Below, in pieces: positions 55,200 through 63,832 of a stretch of 64,000 nucleotides of DNA; position 1 is the stretch's first letter; each line of letters starts with the position of its first letter. Where the stretch lies: positions 310,001 through 374,000 of the forward strand of contig JAHBSK010000003.1 of assembly GCA_019639175.1 (NCBI GenBank), given 5' to 3'. The notes under the pieces were generated by a model. That model was not told where the DNA came from. It did no database searches and worked only from the letters and a program-made list of their open reading frames with translations. The position numbers and the translations under genes are program-made. The stretch is from Acidobacteriota bacterium. Its GTDB lineage: Bacteria; Acidobacteriota; Blastocatellia; Pyrinomonadales; Pyrinomonadaceae.

Positions 55200-56366
55200 A
55201 TGAACAAATACGTGATCTTTTTGGCCGTTCTGGTGTTTTTCCAATCAGCGTGCGCGAACGCCGCTCCGACGGGAGTTGACGGCAACGCCGCATATCCGAC
55301 CGAGAATAACGACACCGCTTTTCGTGTTGAAACTGTTGCGAGCGGGTTGGAAGTTCCGTGGGCATTTGCATGGCTGCCGAACGGCGACCTTGTTTTCACC
55401 GAAAGAAAAGGCCGCGTCCGCATCATCGAAGGCGGCAAGCTGCGGGCCGAACCGATATACACCGTGCCTGATGTCGAGCCGTCGAGCGAAAGTGGGCTGA
55501 TGGACGTTTCGGTGCATCCTGATTTTGCGGAAAATAAATTTCTTTACCTTGCCTACGCCTACAATGCCGACGGCAAACATGTAAAGGTCGTCCGCTATAA
55601 ATACGAGGACGGAAAACTGGCCGAGCCAAAGATCATCATCGAAAAGATACCGGCGGCGCCGAATCATGCCGGAACGCGTGCGCGTTTTGGCCCGGACGGA
55701 AAGCTCTATGTGACGACCGGCGATGCGACCGACTGGAACCTTGCTCAGGTCAATGATTCGCTGGCGGGAAAGACGCTGCGGCTGAATGACGACGGCTCGG
55801 TTCCAAAGGATAATCCGTTCGTCGGCAAGGAAGGCTATCGGCCCGAAATATGGTCCACAGGACACCGCAACGCACAGGGCCTGGCATGGCAGCCGGGAAC
55901 CGGATTGATGTTTCAGACCGAACACGGCCCAAGCAATTTTGAAGGACGCGGCGGCGGAGCCGATGAGGTGAATATAGTCGAGGCCGGAAAGGATTACGGC
56001 TGGCCGACCATCTGGGGCGGCCGCACAAAAGAAGGAATGGAACCGCCCTTGCTGGAATATTCGCCGGCGTGCGCTCCCGCAAGCGGTGCGTTCTATAACG
56101 GCGACAAGTTCCCTGAGTTCAAAGGCAATTTCTTTTTCGGATGCCTTCGCGGAGCAAGAATAATTCGTGTCGTTCTGGATGGCCGCAAGGTCGTCAGGCA
56201 GGAAAACCTGCTGGACGGAAAGCTCGGCCGCATCCGCGAGATCGCCGAAGGCCCTGACGGCTTTATCTATTTCTCAACATCGAACCGCGACGGCCGCGGC
56301 CGGCCCGCCGCTGACGACGACCGCATAATGCGCCTCGTCCCCGAACCGACAGCTAGTGTTAAGTAA
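55200..56366 (+). CDS. PQQ-dependent sugar dehydrogenase (soluble GDH/Asd-like) lipoprotein
   Basis: 388 residues. N-terminus KYVIFLAVLVFFQSACANAA shows a lipobox (QSAC). The six-bladed propeller motifs are AWLPNGDLVFTERKGRVRII, ARFGPDGKLYVTTGDATDWN, IWSTGHRNAQGLAWQPGTG and DEVNIVEAGKDYGWP. These match the aldose sugar dehydrogenase (Asd/YliI) family, which oxidises sugar aldehydes in the periplasm with PQQ. A ribosome site GAGGAG lies just upstream. Confidence 0.9.
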   Translation: MNKYVIFLAVLVFFQSACANAAPTGVDGNAAYPTENNDTAFRVETVASGLEVPWAFAWLPNGDLVFTERKGRVRIIEGGKLRAEPIYTVPDVEPSSESGLMDVSVHPDFAENKFLYLAYAYNADGKHVKVVRYKYEDGKLAEPKIIIEKIPAAPNHAGTRARFGPDGKLYVTTGDATDWNLAQVNDSLAGKTLRLNDDGSVPKDNPFVGKEGYRPEIWSTGHRNAQGLAWQPGTGLMFQTEHGPSNFEGRGGGADEVNIVEAGKDYGWPTIWGGRTKEGMEPPLLEYSPACAPASGAFYNGDKFPEFKGNFFFGCLRGARIIRVVLDGRKVVRQENLLDGKLGRIREIAEGPDGFIYFSTSNRDGRGRPAADDDRIMRLVPEPTASVK

Positions 56367-56379
56367 AGAATAAAAGAGG

Positions 56380-56436
56380 GTCAGAACCGCCTGTGTGTGC
56401 AGGCGGCCGGTTTGCAATGCGGGCATCCCTGCCCGC
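56380..56436. repeat. Palindromic repeat of the GGTCAGAACC/GGCATC type
   Basis: GTCAGAACC (56380-56388) is followed by CGCCTG-TGTGTG-CAGGCG (56388-56405) and GCGGGCA-TCCC-TGCCCGC (56419-56436). The first part resembles the inverse of 63302-63325 (GTCAGAACCGCCGGTGTGAA on the minus strand). The second hairpin matches those at 63197 and 48099 in shape, with different stem bases. Confidence 0.75.
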
Positions 56437-56487
56437 CATAACTTTTTACAAGAACAGCTTATCTAAAAAGTTTTTTATTCCCGGTAT

Positions 56488-56515
56488 TTGCTAATGAGCA
56501 TTTTTCGTCTATACT
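56488..56515 (+). promoter_or_regulatory. Candidate promoter for the RNase E/G gene with a long 5' leader
   Basis: TTGCTA (56488-56493) and TATACT (56510-56515), spacing 16 bp. Transcription from about 56522 would give a leader of about 385 nt before ATG 56906. The 56367-56905 gap otherwise holds the repeat at 56380-56436 and an unsupported 90-codon frame (56528-56800). The leader contains small hairpins, for example ggctggttcagcc and catggccaaagccatg. Confidence 0.5.
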
Positions 56516-56905
56516 TTTTTCGAGAGTTTGCCTGAAGCTGTTTTGCACGGAGCAAGGCAGAAGCAAACGAATTTTGAGATTTTTTTTAAGGCTGGTTCAG
56601 CCGTAAATAGTTTCGGGGTTGAGCGCTTTCCGGTTTTTTTAGGATGGCTGCTCCCTCAGAACGGACAGCGTGATGCTGATGATCCGTTTAACAGAGATTC
56701 CTGCGTGAAAGATCACACAACCTGTCTGCTTGGCGCCCATGGCCAAAGCCATGACATAAATGTAAAATTGAACGCGAATTTCGCCGCTGCCCTTGTGTAG
56801 CGTTATGCGGTTCTGTGCCTTCTGTCGATCTCATCCTTCTCTCTATCCCTGATTCAGGCAACATCCGAACAGTTTTTTGTTTTAAAAGGAAATTAAAGAG
56901 ATTTT

Positions 56906-59563
56906 ATGTCAAAGGAAATGATCATCAGCGTCAACGGACGCGAAAAGAAGATCGCAATATTGGACAACGGCCGCGTCACCGAATTTTACATCGAGCGCGG
57001 CGAGGAAAACTCCGGCATCGCCGGCAACATCTACAAAGGCCGCGTTCAGCGCGTTTTGCCCGGAATGCAGTCCGCATTCGTTTCCATCGGCCTGGAACGC
57101 GATGCGTTTCTCTATGTATCCGACTTTTTTGATGAGGAAGAAGAGATCGAGCGCATCGTGATGGAGAAATCCAAAAAGGGTTCGCAGGAAGACGCCAAAC
57201 GCGAGGCGAACGAACGCATCGAACGCTCACGCATCGAACGCGAAAAGCAGATGGAATCTGCCCAGGACCTTGCCGAACCGCTTGCTGAAGCCGTTACGGA
57301 GAAGATCGCTGACGAACCCACATCCGCCAAACCCGCCGAGAAAAAAGGGCGCGGCCGACGCGGACGCGGAAAACAGGAAGCCGAAGTACAGGCCGAACAG
57401 GCTGCGGCTCCGCTTGCCCAGGATCAGGAAGAAGAGATCGGCGAAGGCTCCGCGATAGTCGTTCCCGGATCTCTGCCGGAAATGGACGATTCAGGTTTTG
57501 AGCGCATCGTCGATGAAGAAGACACCGGCGAGCTTTTCAAGGACGCTTACCGGCAGGAAGCCATTGTCGATCAGGTTCGCCTGATAGAGTTCGATATGGA
57601 GAGCACCGAAGAGGCCGAGGTCGGGTCGCTGCTCGGTTCGATGTCTGAACAGGCTGCCGGATTTGAACGCATAGCCGACGAGGACGAAGCCGATGCCGCT
57701 CCGGCCAAAAAGACATCTAAACGCACACCAAAGGCAAAGGCAGCACCCCGCAGCAAAAAAGCAAAGGCCGAAAAGGAACCGGCAGAAAGCGCTGTCGTTG
57801 AGGCTCCGGCATCTGAAACCGCTGATGATGCGGACGAAGTGAAAAAGCCCGCCAAAAAAACGCGCTCGACCAAGGCAAAGACATCGACCGCCAAAGCAAA
57901 AACAACCAGAACCTCAAAGGCAAAAACCAAAAAAGCCGAGGCTGAACCGCTTGAGGACGGCGAGGCAAGCGTAAAAGAAGCGGCTGACACTGCCGCCATG
58001 AGCGTCAGACGCGGCGGCCGAGGCAGACGGCGCGGCGGACGTCCGAAAAAGGCCGAGGCGACGGAAACTGATTCGAGCCTTGTCGGGTTTGAGGACATTG
58101 AGGTCGATGCTCCCGGAGCAGATGACGCAGCCGCAGCCGAAACGGCCGCTGACGAAAACGAAACCGTTCAGACCGGCGAAGATGCCGCCGAAACATCCAA
58201 CGGTAATGGCGAGGAACGCTCCAACCGCAATGACCGCGGCCCCAGACAGGAACGCGGCGGACGCAATCGCCGTGACAAGGGCCAGCGTGACGACAAACGC
58301 CACGACAGAAATGACCGAAATGACCGCCAGGACCGCAGACAGCAGCCGACCATCTCCGACCTTCTCCGCGAAGGCCAGGAAGTGCTTGTTCAGATAGCAA
58401 AAGAACCCATCGCGAAAAAGGGAGCACGCATTACATCTCACATCGCACTTCCGGGCCGCTTTCTGGTCTATATGCCGACCATCGAACACCTCGGCGTGTC
58501 GCGCAAGATCGAATCATCAAACGAACGCGGACGCCTGCGGACACTGATACAGCGCATCCGCACCGAAGAGGACATTCCTTCGGGCGGCTTTATCGTCCGC
58601 ACGGCGGGCATCGGCATTTCGGAAGAAGACCTGCGACAGGACGCCCGCTATCTGGTGCGCACATGGCTCGATATCAAAAAGACATCGGAAAAGGCAAAAT
58701 CGCCCGCCCTTGTCCATCAGGATCTGGACATTGTCCAGCGTCTGCTTCGCGATCAGCTTTCTGACGATTTCACCGCCATCCGCGTTGACAGCGAAGAGGA
58801 ATATCTCCGCACGGTCGAGTTCATCAACCGCATCCAGCCGCGAATGGTCAATCGCGTCAAGCTCTACACGCGCGAGGCGCCGATCCTTGAGGCATATAAC
58901 GTGCAGGAAGAGATCGACAAGGCGCTCAAACCGCGTGTGTGGCTGAAATCGGGCGGCTATCTGGTCATCAATCAGACCGAGGCGCTCGTCGCCATTGATG
59001 TCAACACCGGAAAATTTGTCGGCAAAGGCAATGCCCGGCTTGAGGACACCATCACGCGCACCAATATGGAAGCCGTGGATGAGATAGCACGTCAGATACG
59101 GCTCCGCGACCTGGGCGGCATCATCGTTCTGGACCTGATAGATATGGAAGACCGCCGCAACCGGCACAAGGTCTCACAGGCATTGCAGGAAGCCCTTTCA
59201 AGCGACAAGTCGCCGACAAAAGTGCTGTCGTTCAATGATTTCGGGCTGATAATAATGACCCGCAAACGCGTCAAACAATCGCTGGAACGCACGATGTGCG
59301 CGCCGTGTGAATACTGCGAAGGCGCGGGCTGGGTCAAATCGCCGCAGACGACCTGTTACGAGATATTGGCCGAAGCACGCAGGCTTTCAAAAGAGCTTGA
59401 TGATGTTCGCCAGACCACTCTGCGGATACATCCCGAAGTGGCAAAGGCTTTGAGAAGCTCCGAACGGACCGTTCTGGAAGAGATCGAGGCTTACCTCGGC
59501 AGCGTTGACCTAACGGCCGATCCGCACATCCATCAGGCACAGTACGATTTCGCCTTTATCTAA
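56906..59563 (+). CDS. Ribonuclease E/G family endoribonuclease with very large S1-domain insertion
   Basis: 885 residues. The S1 domain starts normally (YKGRVQRVLPGMQSAFVSIG, residues about 48-67, then RDAFLYVSDFF). It is split by about 405 residues (about 78-480) of charged low-complexity sequence, including AKKTSKRTPKAKAAPRSKKA and RRGGRGRRRGGRPKKAEATE, and resumes at about TISDLLREGQEVLVQI. The catalytic Mg-site Asp residues are in ALVAIDVNTGKFVG and GGIIVLDLIDM. The zinc-link is CAPCEYCEGAG. This enzyme initiates mRNA decay and rRNA processing. The inserted RNA-binding-like Arg/Lys tract could substitute for the C-terminal scaffold of E. coli RNase E. Confidence 0.93.
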   Translation: MSKEMIISVNGREKKIAILDNGRVTEFYIERGEENSGIAGNIYKGRVQRVLPGMQSAFVSIGLERDAFLYVSDFFDEEEEIERIVMEKSKKGSQEDAKREANERIERSRIEREKQMESAQDLAEPLAEAVTEKIADEPTSAKPAEKKGRGRRGRGKQEAEVQAEQAAAPLAQDQEEEIGEGSAIVVPGSLPEMDDSGFERIVDEEDTGELFKDAYRQEAIVDQVRLIEFDMESTEEAEVGSLLGSMSEQAAGFERIADEDEADAAPAKKTSKRTPKAKAAPRSKKAKAEKEPAESAVVEAPASETADDADEVKKPAKKTRSTKAKTSTAKAKTTRTSKAKTKKAEAEPLEDGEASVKEAADTAAMSVRRGGRGRRRGGRPKKAEATETDSSLVGFEDIEVDAPGADDAAAAETAADENETVQTGEDAAETSNGNGEERSNRNDRGPRQERGGRNRRDKGQRDDKRHDRNDRNDRQDRRQQPTISDLLREGQEVLVQIAKEPIAKKGARITSHIALPGRFLVYMPTIEHLGVSRKIESSNERGRLRTLIQRIRTEEDIPSGGFIVRTAGIGISEEDLRQDARYLVRTWLDIKKTSEKAKSPALVHQDLDIVQRLLRDQLSDDFTAIRVDSEEEYLRTVEFINRIQPRMVNRVKLYTREAPILEAYNVQEEIDKALKPRVWLKSGGYLVINQTEALVAIDVNTGKFVGKGNARLEDTITRTNMEAVDEIARQIRLRDLGGIIVLDLIDMEDRRNRHKVSQALQEALSSDKSPTKVLSFNDFGLIIMTRKRVKQSLERTMCAPCEYCEGAGWVKSPQTTCYEILAEARRLSKELDDVRQTTLRIHPEVAKALRSSERTVLEEIEAYLGSVDLTADPHIHQAQYDFAFI

Positions 59564-59587
59564 AAAGTGATCGTACATTTAAAATGC

Positions 59588-59627
59588 AAAACCCCTTCGC
59601 ACGAACACGCGGAGGGGTTTTCTTTTT
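59588..59627. terminator. Bidirectional terminator between RNase E/G and DUF4112 genes
   Basis: AAAACCCCTTCGC pairs with GCGGAGGGGTTTT, giving a strong stem flanked by A-rich and T-rich tracts (TTTTCTTTTTT follows on the plus strand). It serves both convergent genes. Confidence 0.88.
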
Positions 59628-59636
59628 TGTTATTTA

Positions 59637-60164
59637 CTAAATGTTGCCGGTGAATATTTCCCAGAATATCGAGCCGATGACGTAAAGGCTGATGGCGATT
59701 GAGCCTAAGAGGATCAGAACAAGAACGCCGATAATTATAAAAACGAACAGGTAATCGCCGGTCGTGCCTTTATCCTTGCCGGTTGCCCGGCTGCGGATAA
59801 GCTCCATGTTCTGTTTGTTCGCCTTCCAGACAAAGTCGAACGCATCGCCGAGAAAAGGTATCGTCCCGACAACGTAATCAAGCCCGATATTGAACGCCAT
59901 CCGCAGCAAGGTTATCTTCGGCACGCCGTAACGAACACCCGCCAGCAAAATGTAGAACGACGCAAATGACGTGATCGTGTCGCCGACGTTAGGCACAAGC
60001 CCGATCAGCGAATCAAGCCCGAACCGCCACGTCGTTCCCGGAACACGGAACAACCCGTCCAGATAATGCGCCAGATTATCAAGCCCCTGCTCGATCTCTA
60101 TCTCGCGGCGCTCTTCTTTGGTAATGTCCTTTCGGGTTCTCGGGTTGATCTCCTGCATAAGCAT
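59637..60164 (-). CDS. DUF4112 family membrane protein
   Basis: 175 residues. The family core reads DSLIGLVPNVGDTITSFASF, LDYVVGTIPFLGDAFDFVWK and KQNMELIRSRATG. The C-terminal hydrophobic segment (YLFVFIIIGVLVLILLGSIA) is a membrane helix. The N-terminal half is acidic/charged. Function is unknown for the family. Confidence 0.85.
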   Translation of the reverse strand: MLMQEINPRTRKDITKEERREIEIEQGLDNLAHYLDGLFRVPGTTWRFGLDSLIGLVPNVGDTITSFASFYILLAGVRYGVPKITLLRMAFNIGLDYVVGTIPFLGDAFDFVWKANKQNMELIRSRATGKDKGTTGDYLFVFIIIGVLVLILLGSIAISLYVIGSIFWEIFTGNI

Positions 60165-60166
60165 TT

Positions 60167-60242
60167 AGCCACAGAGGACACAGAGTTTTCCAAACGAAGC
60201 CTCTTGGTCTGCGGATGGCTTTAACTCCGTGGCTCTGCGGTT
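60167..60242. repeat. Palindromic 'ccacagag' repeat between two minus-strand genes
   Basis: agccacagaggacacagag pairs imperfectly with ctccgtggctctgcggtt. The repeat lies directly between the DUF4112 start and the cyclophilin stop. Confidence 0.55.
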
Positions 60243-60244
60243 CA

Positions 60245-62452
60245 TTATTTTCCTATTATCCTCACGCTCAATATCTTATCGCCGCGCACGATATTATCTA
60301 CGACCTTCATATCGTTTTCGTTCACTTTACCAAAGACGGTGTAGCCGCCGTCCAGATGCGGCTGCGGCGAATGCGTTACGAACCATTGCGAACCGCCGGT
60401 ATGTTTTCCGCTCAGCGCCATGCCGACAACGCCGCGTTCGTATGGCAGCATATTCACCTCACAGCGGATCGACCAGCCCGGCCCGCCGCTGCCGTTGCCG
60501 AGCGGGTCGCCGTCCTGCATCACAAAATTAGGCACGACGCGATGCACCTCCAGCCCGTCAAAATATTTCGCGTTCGCCAGTTTGATAAAATTATCCACGG
60601 TCAGCGGCGCGTCCTCCGGCAAAAGGTCTATCGTAAACGTGCCTTTCTGTGTGGTAAACACAGCCTTGACGGAACCGTTCTTTCTCGCCGCCGCACGTCG
60701 ATAATCAGCGTTGGTATTCAGTATCTGTCCGAGCTTTGTTCCATAAGCCGGTTTCAGCGGCAGCACCTTGTCACCGCGTTTCTTTCTCGCGTCATCAAGT
60801 GAATCCCTTATTCCCGGAAAGTCCTTCTGCAGATCTTCCTTTGACAACAGTTCAAAAGCAAGATCTCTCACGAGAAAATCCGGAGAGTTTAACGCAGTCA
60901 GCAGGCTTCCGACCGATGCCTTTGCATCCAATTTATTCAATGCGCTCAGCGTGGCAAGCTGTGCGTCGTTATCGTGTTTGTCCGTGACCAGCGAACGGGT
61001 GAACGCAGACCTTAGGGCATCCGTATTTTCTTTGGAAGCAGGCTGCTGGCCCAAAAGGTTCGCAGCAGCAGTTCGTATAAAAACATCCTTGTTCGACAAC
61101 GCCCTGCGCAATATCACATCAAGGTCATCTGTCTTAAATCTCGCATAGGCACGCAGAACGTCCGGCCCGGCAAATATTCGCTTACCCTCCTCGTTCGGAT
61201 CGGCCACGGCATAGGCTTCGGCAAGCGGCTTTAGGATATTCGGAGCCTCGGCCTTCATCTGTTTGCCTTCGTCGTTTGTCGGTTCTACTGAGGCAAATTC
61301 CCCGATAAGCTGGGCCATCGTGCTGTATTGTCGCCAGTCCGCCAGTTCGCGATCCATCTTATCGCCTCTGCCCGGAGCTATTCTTAGCCGGGCAATATAG
61401 ATCTCGGGAGAAAAGCCTTCGTCCAGTTCGCCAAAGCTGCGCAAAAAAGCAACCGCTCCGTCATCGAACGTATTCGGCATCAGTTGGCCGAGGGCGACAG
61501 TGATCTCCAGCAATTCACTGTGTTCGTTGGGAATAAAGTTCGGCTTTGTTTCTTTCTTGTATTTTTCCAGCAATGCATTGCCGTGTTTTAGCAGAGGTTC
61601 GGCGGCTTTCTTGTCCTTTAGCTGTGCGAGCGAGCGGATGGCCGAAACGCGTACGCGGCTGTCATCGTCACCCGTTGCCGCCTCTATCAAAAGATCGAGC
61701 GAAGCCTTGTCTTCCGCAGCGCCCAAGGCCCTCGCGGCATTCGCACGCGCGACCGCGTCATCATCCGCCAGCAAAATAGTTCTCAGCGCAGTGTTGGCAT
61801 TTTTTGCTCGAATGCGTGACAGAACATTTGCGGCATCGGCGCGAACGCGTGCGTCCATGTTCGTCAAAAACTTTGCCGCGACACCGTCAGTTCCCTCAGG
61901 CCTTACGCGCAGGGCCGCCGTCAGGCCCAAAATGATCGTTTCCTTATCCTGTCCTTTTGCCTTGCGGTCTTCAGCCTCCAGAGCGTCAAGTAACGCGTCA
62001 CCAAGCTGAATAACCTTCGGATCTTTTTTCTCGGCATTTGGCGGCCCTGCGTTTGCGGCGGCTATCTTGCCGGCGGCCTCAACGAGCCTTGCCCTTACTT
62101 GTGCCGGATTGTCCGCTTTAAGCGCCGTCAGGATCGCATCCGCCGCGTCGAGCGATTCTATCTCGCCCAGGGCAAATGCCGCCATAGCCCGCACGCCCGC
62201 TGACCTCTCTTTTTCCAAAAGAGAGGTCAGCGGGCGTATAGCTGCCCGGTCACCGATGCGTCCCGCCGCCAAAGCCGCGCGAACTTTGACAGCATCGTTC
62301 GGGCTTTTTAACAGGTCTTCAATTGCCTTGCCATAATCCAGCGAATCCTCTGCCTTGAGGATCGCGATATGCGTTGCGACCGGAACCTGTCCGGCTGTCG
62401 AAATTGAAAACAAAAGAACTATCAGAGCGGAAAATTTGAGGGCTTTTATCAT
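60245..62452 (-). CDS. HEAT-repeat protein with C-terminal cyclophilin-type peptidyl-prolyl isomerase
   Basis: 735 residues with a signal peptide (LKFSALIVLLFSISTAGQ). Residues about 40-560 are HEAT-like helix pairs (AALAAGRIGDRAAIRPLTSL, RVSAIRSLAQLKDKKAAEPL). The cyclophilin domain spans about 588-735: LEVHRVVPNFVMQDGDPLG (active-site Arg, Phe), GMALSGKHTGGSQWFVTHSP and LDGGYTVFGKV. It probably folds or holds exported proteins. The order HEAT then cyclophilin is unusual but both units are complete. Confidence 0.9.
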   Translation of the reverse strand: MIKALKFSALIVLLFSISTAGQVPVATHIAILKAEDSLDYGKAIEDLLKSPNDAVKVRAALAAGRIGDRAAIRPLTSLLEKERSAGVRAMAAFALGEIESLDAADAILTALKADNPAQVRARLVEAAGKIAAANAGPPNAEKKDPKVIQLGDALLDALEAEDRKAKGQDKETIILGLTAALRVRPEGTDGVAAKFLTNMDARVRADAANVLSRIRAKNANTALRTILLADDDAVARANAARALGAAEDKASLDLLIEAATGDDDSRVRVSAIRSLAQLKDKKAAEPLLKHGNALLEKYKKETKPNFIPNEHSELLEITVALGQLMPNTFDDGAVAFLRSFGELDEGFSPEIYIARLRIAPGRGDKMDRELADWRQYSTMAQLIGEFASVEPTNDEGKQMKAEAPNILKPLAEAYAVADPNEEGKRIFAGPDVLRAYARFKTDDLDVILRRALSNKDVFIRTAAANLLGQQPASKENTDALRSAFTRSLVTDKHDNDAQLATLSALNKLDAKASVGSLLTALNSPDFLVRDLAFELLSKEDLQKDFPGIRDSLDDARKKRGDKVLPLKPAYGTKLGQILNTNADYRRAAARKNGSVKAVFTTQKGTFTIDLLPEDAPLTVDNFIKLANAKYFDGLEVHRVVPNFVMQDGDPLGNGSGGPGWSIRCEVNMLPYERGVVGMALSGKHTGGSQWFVTHSPQPHLDGGYTVFGKVNENDMKVVDNIVRGDKILSVRIIGK

Positions 62453-62459
62453 GACCTGA

Positions 62460-62879
62460 TTATATTACCAGATTCTTTTTTTCGTGAACGCCGCCGGGCG
62501 CTTTACGCGTTCTTGCCTTTGCCGTTCGCAGGTCGAGGACGAGAATGCCGTCGCCGTCTATCTCCACATCCTGAAAGCGGACGGACTGCGTCAGTTCGAC
62601 ACCAAATTCCTGCATTATCCTGTACGCTCGTATCAAGCGTCCGCCATGACGTCCCTGTTTTGCGACGCGGAACACATCGCGTCCGCGCGGATCGGCGGGC
62701 CTGACGCCTATCCGGTCATTTATCCGGTCAAAATAAAGATGAACCACCTCAGCACACTTTATGCTCTGGTGCGTTTTTCGGCTCATCACTATAAACCCTT
62801 GCGGATTCATCGTCACATAATGGCTGGCCCAGCGTCCGGTCAATTCTCCTTTCGGGCATCTTTTCCAATTACTGCTCAT
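62460..62879 (-). CDS. Hypothetical protein
   Basis: 139 residues from Met 62879 (MSSNWKRCPKGELTGRWASH). The frame continues upstream without a good start. It shows YVTMNPQGFIVMSRKTHQSI and a beta strand VVHLYFDRINDRIGVRPAD, then VEIDGDGILVLDLRTAKART. No family recognised. It starts at the edge of the 527-bp repeat-rich gap 62880-63406. Only 7 bp separate its stop from the start of the HEAT-cyclophilin gene, so the two may share a transcript. Confidence 0.55.
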   Translation of the reverse strand: MSSNWKRCPKGELTGRWASHYVTMNPQGFIVMSRKTHQSIKCAEVVHLYFDRINDRIGVRPADPRGRDVFRVAKQGRHGGRLIRAYRIMQEFGVELTQSVRFQDVEIDGDGILVLDLRTAKARTRKAPGGVHEKKNLVI

Positions 62880-63153
62880 ATCTTTGTCATCGCCTCCGCG
62901 GCATTTCCAAAGTAACAGCACCGCAGACCTGTCTCCAGGCCAAATCTCACGCAATGCACGAAACGCACAAGATGCAGAAAAACCATTCTCACGGCATGAA
63001 TGCCCGGCCTTATCGACCCCTTTATCACCCAAGCGTTCAGCCGCGTCCCTCGCCGGCCCTATGTCCCGCTCACCGCCTCTCTCGAACCGTCCTCAAAACG
63101 TCAATTTGGTCAGGAAAATTTTATTTTGGAACGGAAAATCTCATTTTGGAACG

Positions 63154-63325
63154 GTCAGAACCGGGAGCGGCAGCGACCGGGTTCCTTGACTGGAGCGCAG
63201 GCATCCTGCCTGCACAAGCCTCGCACTGCGGAAAGGCTCCGCCTTTCCGTAAGGTCTGAAAAAAACACTTCCACCCTGCCGGAGGCCCGGCGGCACAGCC
63301 GCCTGTTCACACCGGCGGTTCTGAC
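63154..63325. repeat. Composite palindromic element with 9-bp terminal inverted repeats
   Basis: gtcagaacc (63154-63162) and ggttctgac (63317-63325) bound a mosaic of hairpins: the 32-bp unit shared with 19839-19870, GCAGGCA-TCC-TGCCTGC (63197-63213), GGAAAGGCTCCGCCTTTCC (about 63239-63257), CCTGCCGGAGG (63275-63285) and further C/G palindromes. It occupies most of the gap between the OsmC and hypothetical genes; no coding sequence seen. Confidence 0.75.
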
Positions 63326-63406
63326 AGATCATCTCTATTTCCACAGCCAAGGCCAAAGGCCGAAAACCTAAGACCAACGGCCCAATATCTCTCTAACCCG
63401 AAAGAT

Positions 63407-63832
63407 CTACTCAACCTCAATGACCTCATATGTCGTGGTGATCTCGGCGGTTGGGCGGACTGTTGCGGCGACGGAGCAGTATTTTTCGTCGGAAAGCTGG
63501 ATGGCGTCGGCAACTGCCTTCTCCGAAACGCCGCGTCCATGCACGATATGGTGAACCCTGAAACTGACGTATTTACGCGGATGTTCGTCAGCGCGAACGC
63601 CTGTGACCTCAACGCGGTAATCTGTCACATCCTGACGCTTTTTCTTTAGGATAGAGATGACATCAGCCGCCGTACAGCCCGCGACCGAAACCAGCAGCAT
63701 CTCCATCGGCGTCGGGGCCGCTCGTCTATCCCCTTTTGTATCAATGGTTTGTGCGTGTCCGCTGGGCGTTGTCCCGATAAAGAATTCGTCACCTGCGTAA
63801 ACTACCTCTGCCCGATATTCATTTTCGGCCAT
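63407..63832 (-). CDS. OsmC family protein
   Basis: 141 residues. The two redox Cys are in SVAGCTAADVISIL (near residue 55) and SDEKYCSVAATVRPTAEITT (near 120). The body has the OsmC alpha/beta fold pattern (RRAAPTPMEMLLVSVAGC; VSFRVHHIVHGRGVSEKAVA). Such proteins reduce organic hydroperoxides or act in related thiol chemistry. Expected in the cytoplasm. The upstream 168 bp to the window end show no further gene or clear promoter. Confidence 0.9.
   Translation of the reverse strand: MAENEYRAEVVYAGDEFFIGTTPSGHAQTIDTKGDRRAAPTPMEMLLVSVAGCTAADVISILKKKRQDVTDYRVEVTGVRADEHPRKYVSFRVHHIVHGRGVSEKAVADAIQLSDEKYCSVAATVRPTAEITTTYEVIEVE

Noticed and set aside
56528..56800. 90-codon plus-strand open frame before the RNase E/G gene
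   Set aside because: No ribosome site, no recognisable domain, and it lies in the presumed leader.
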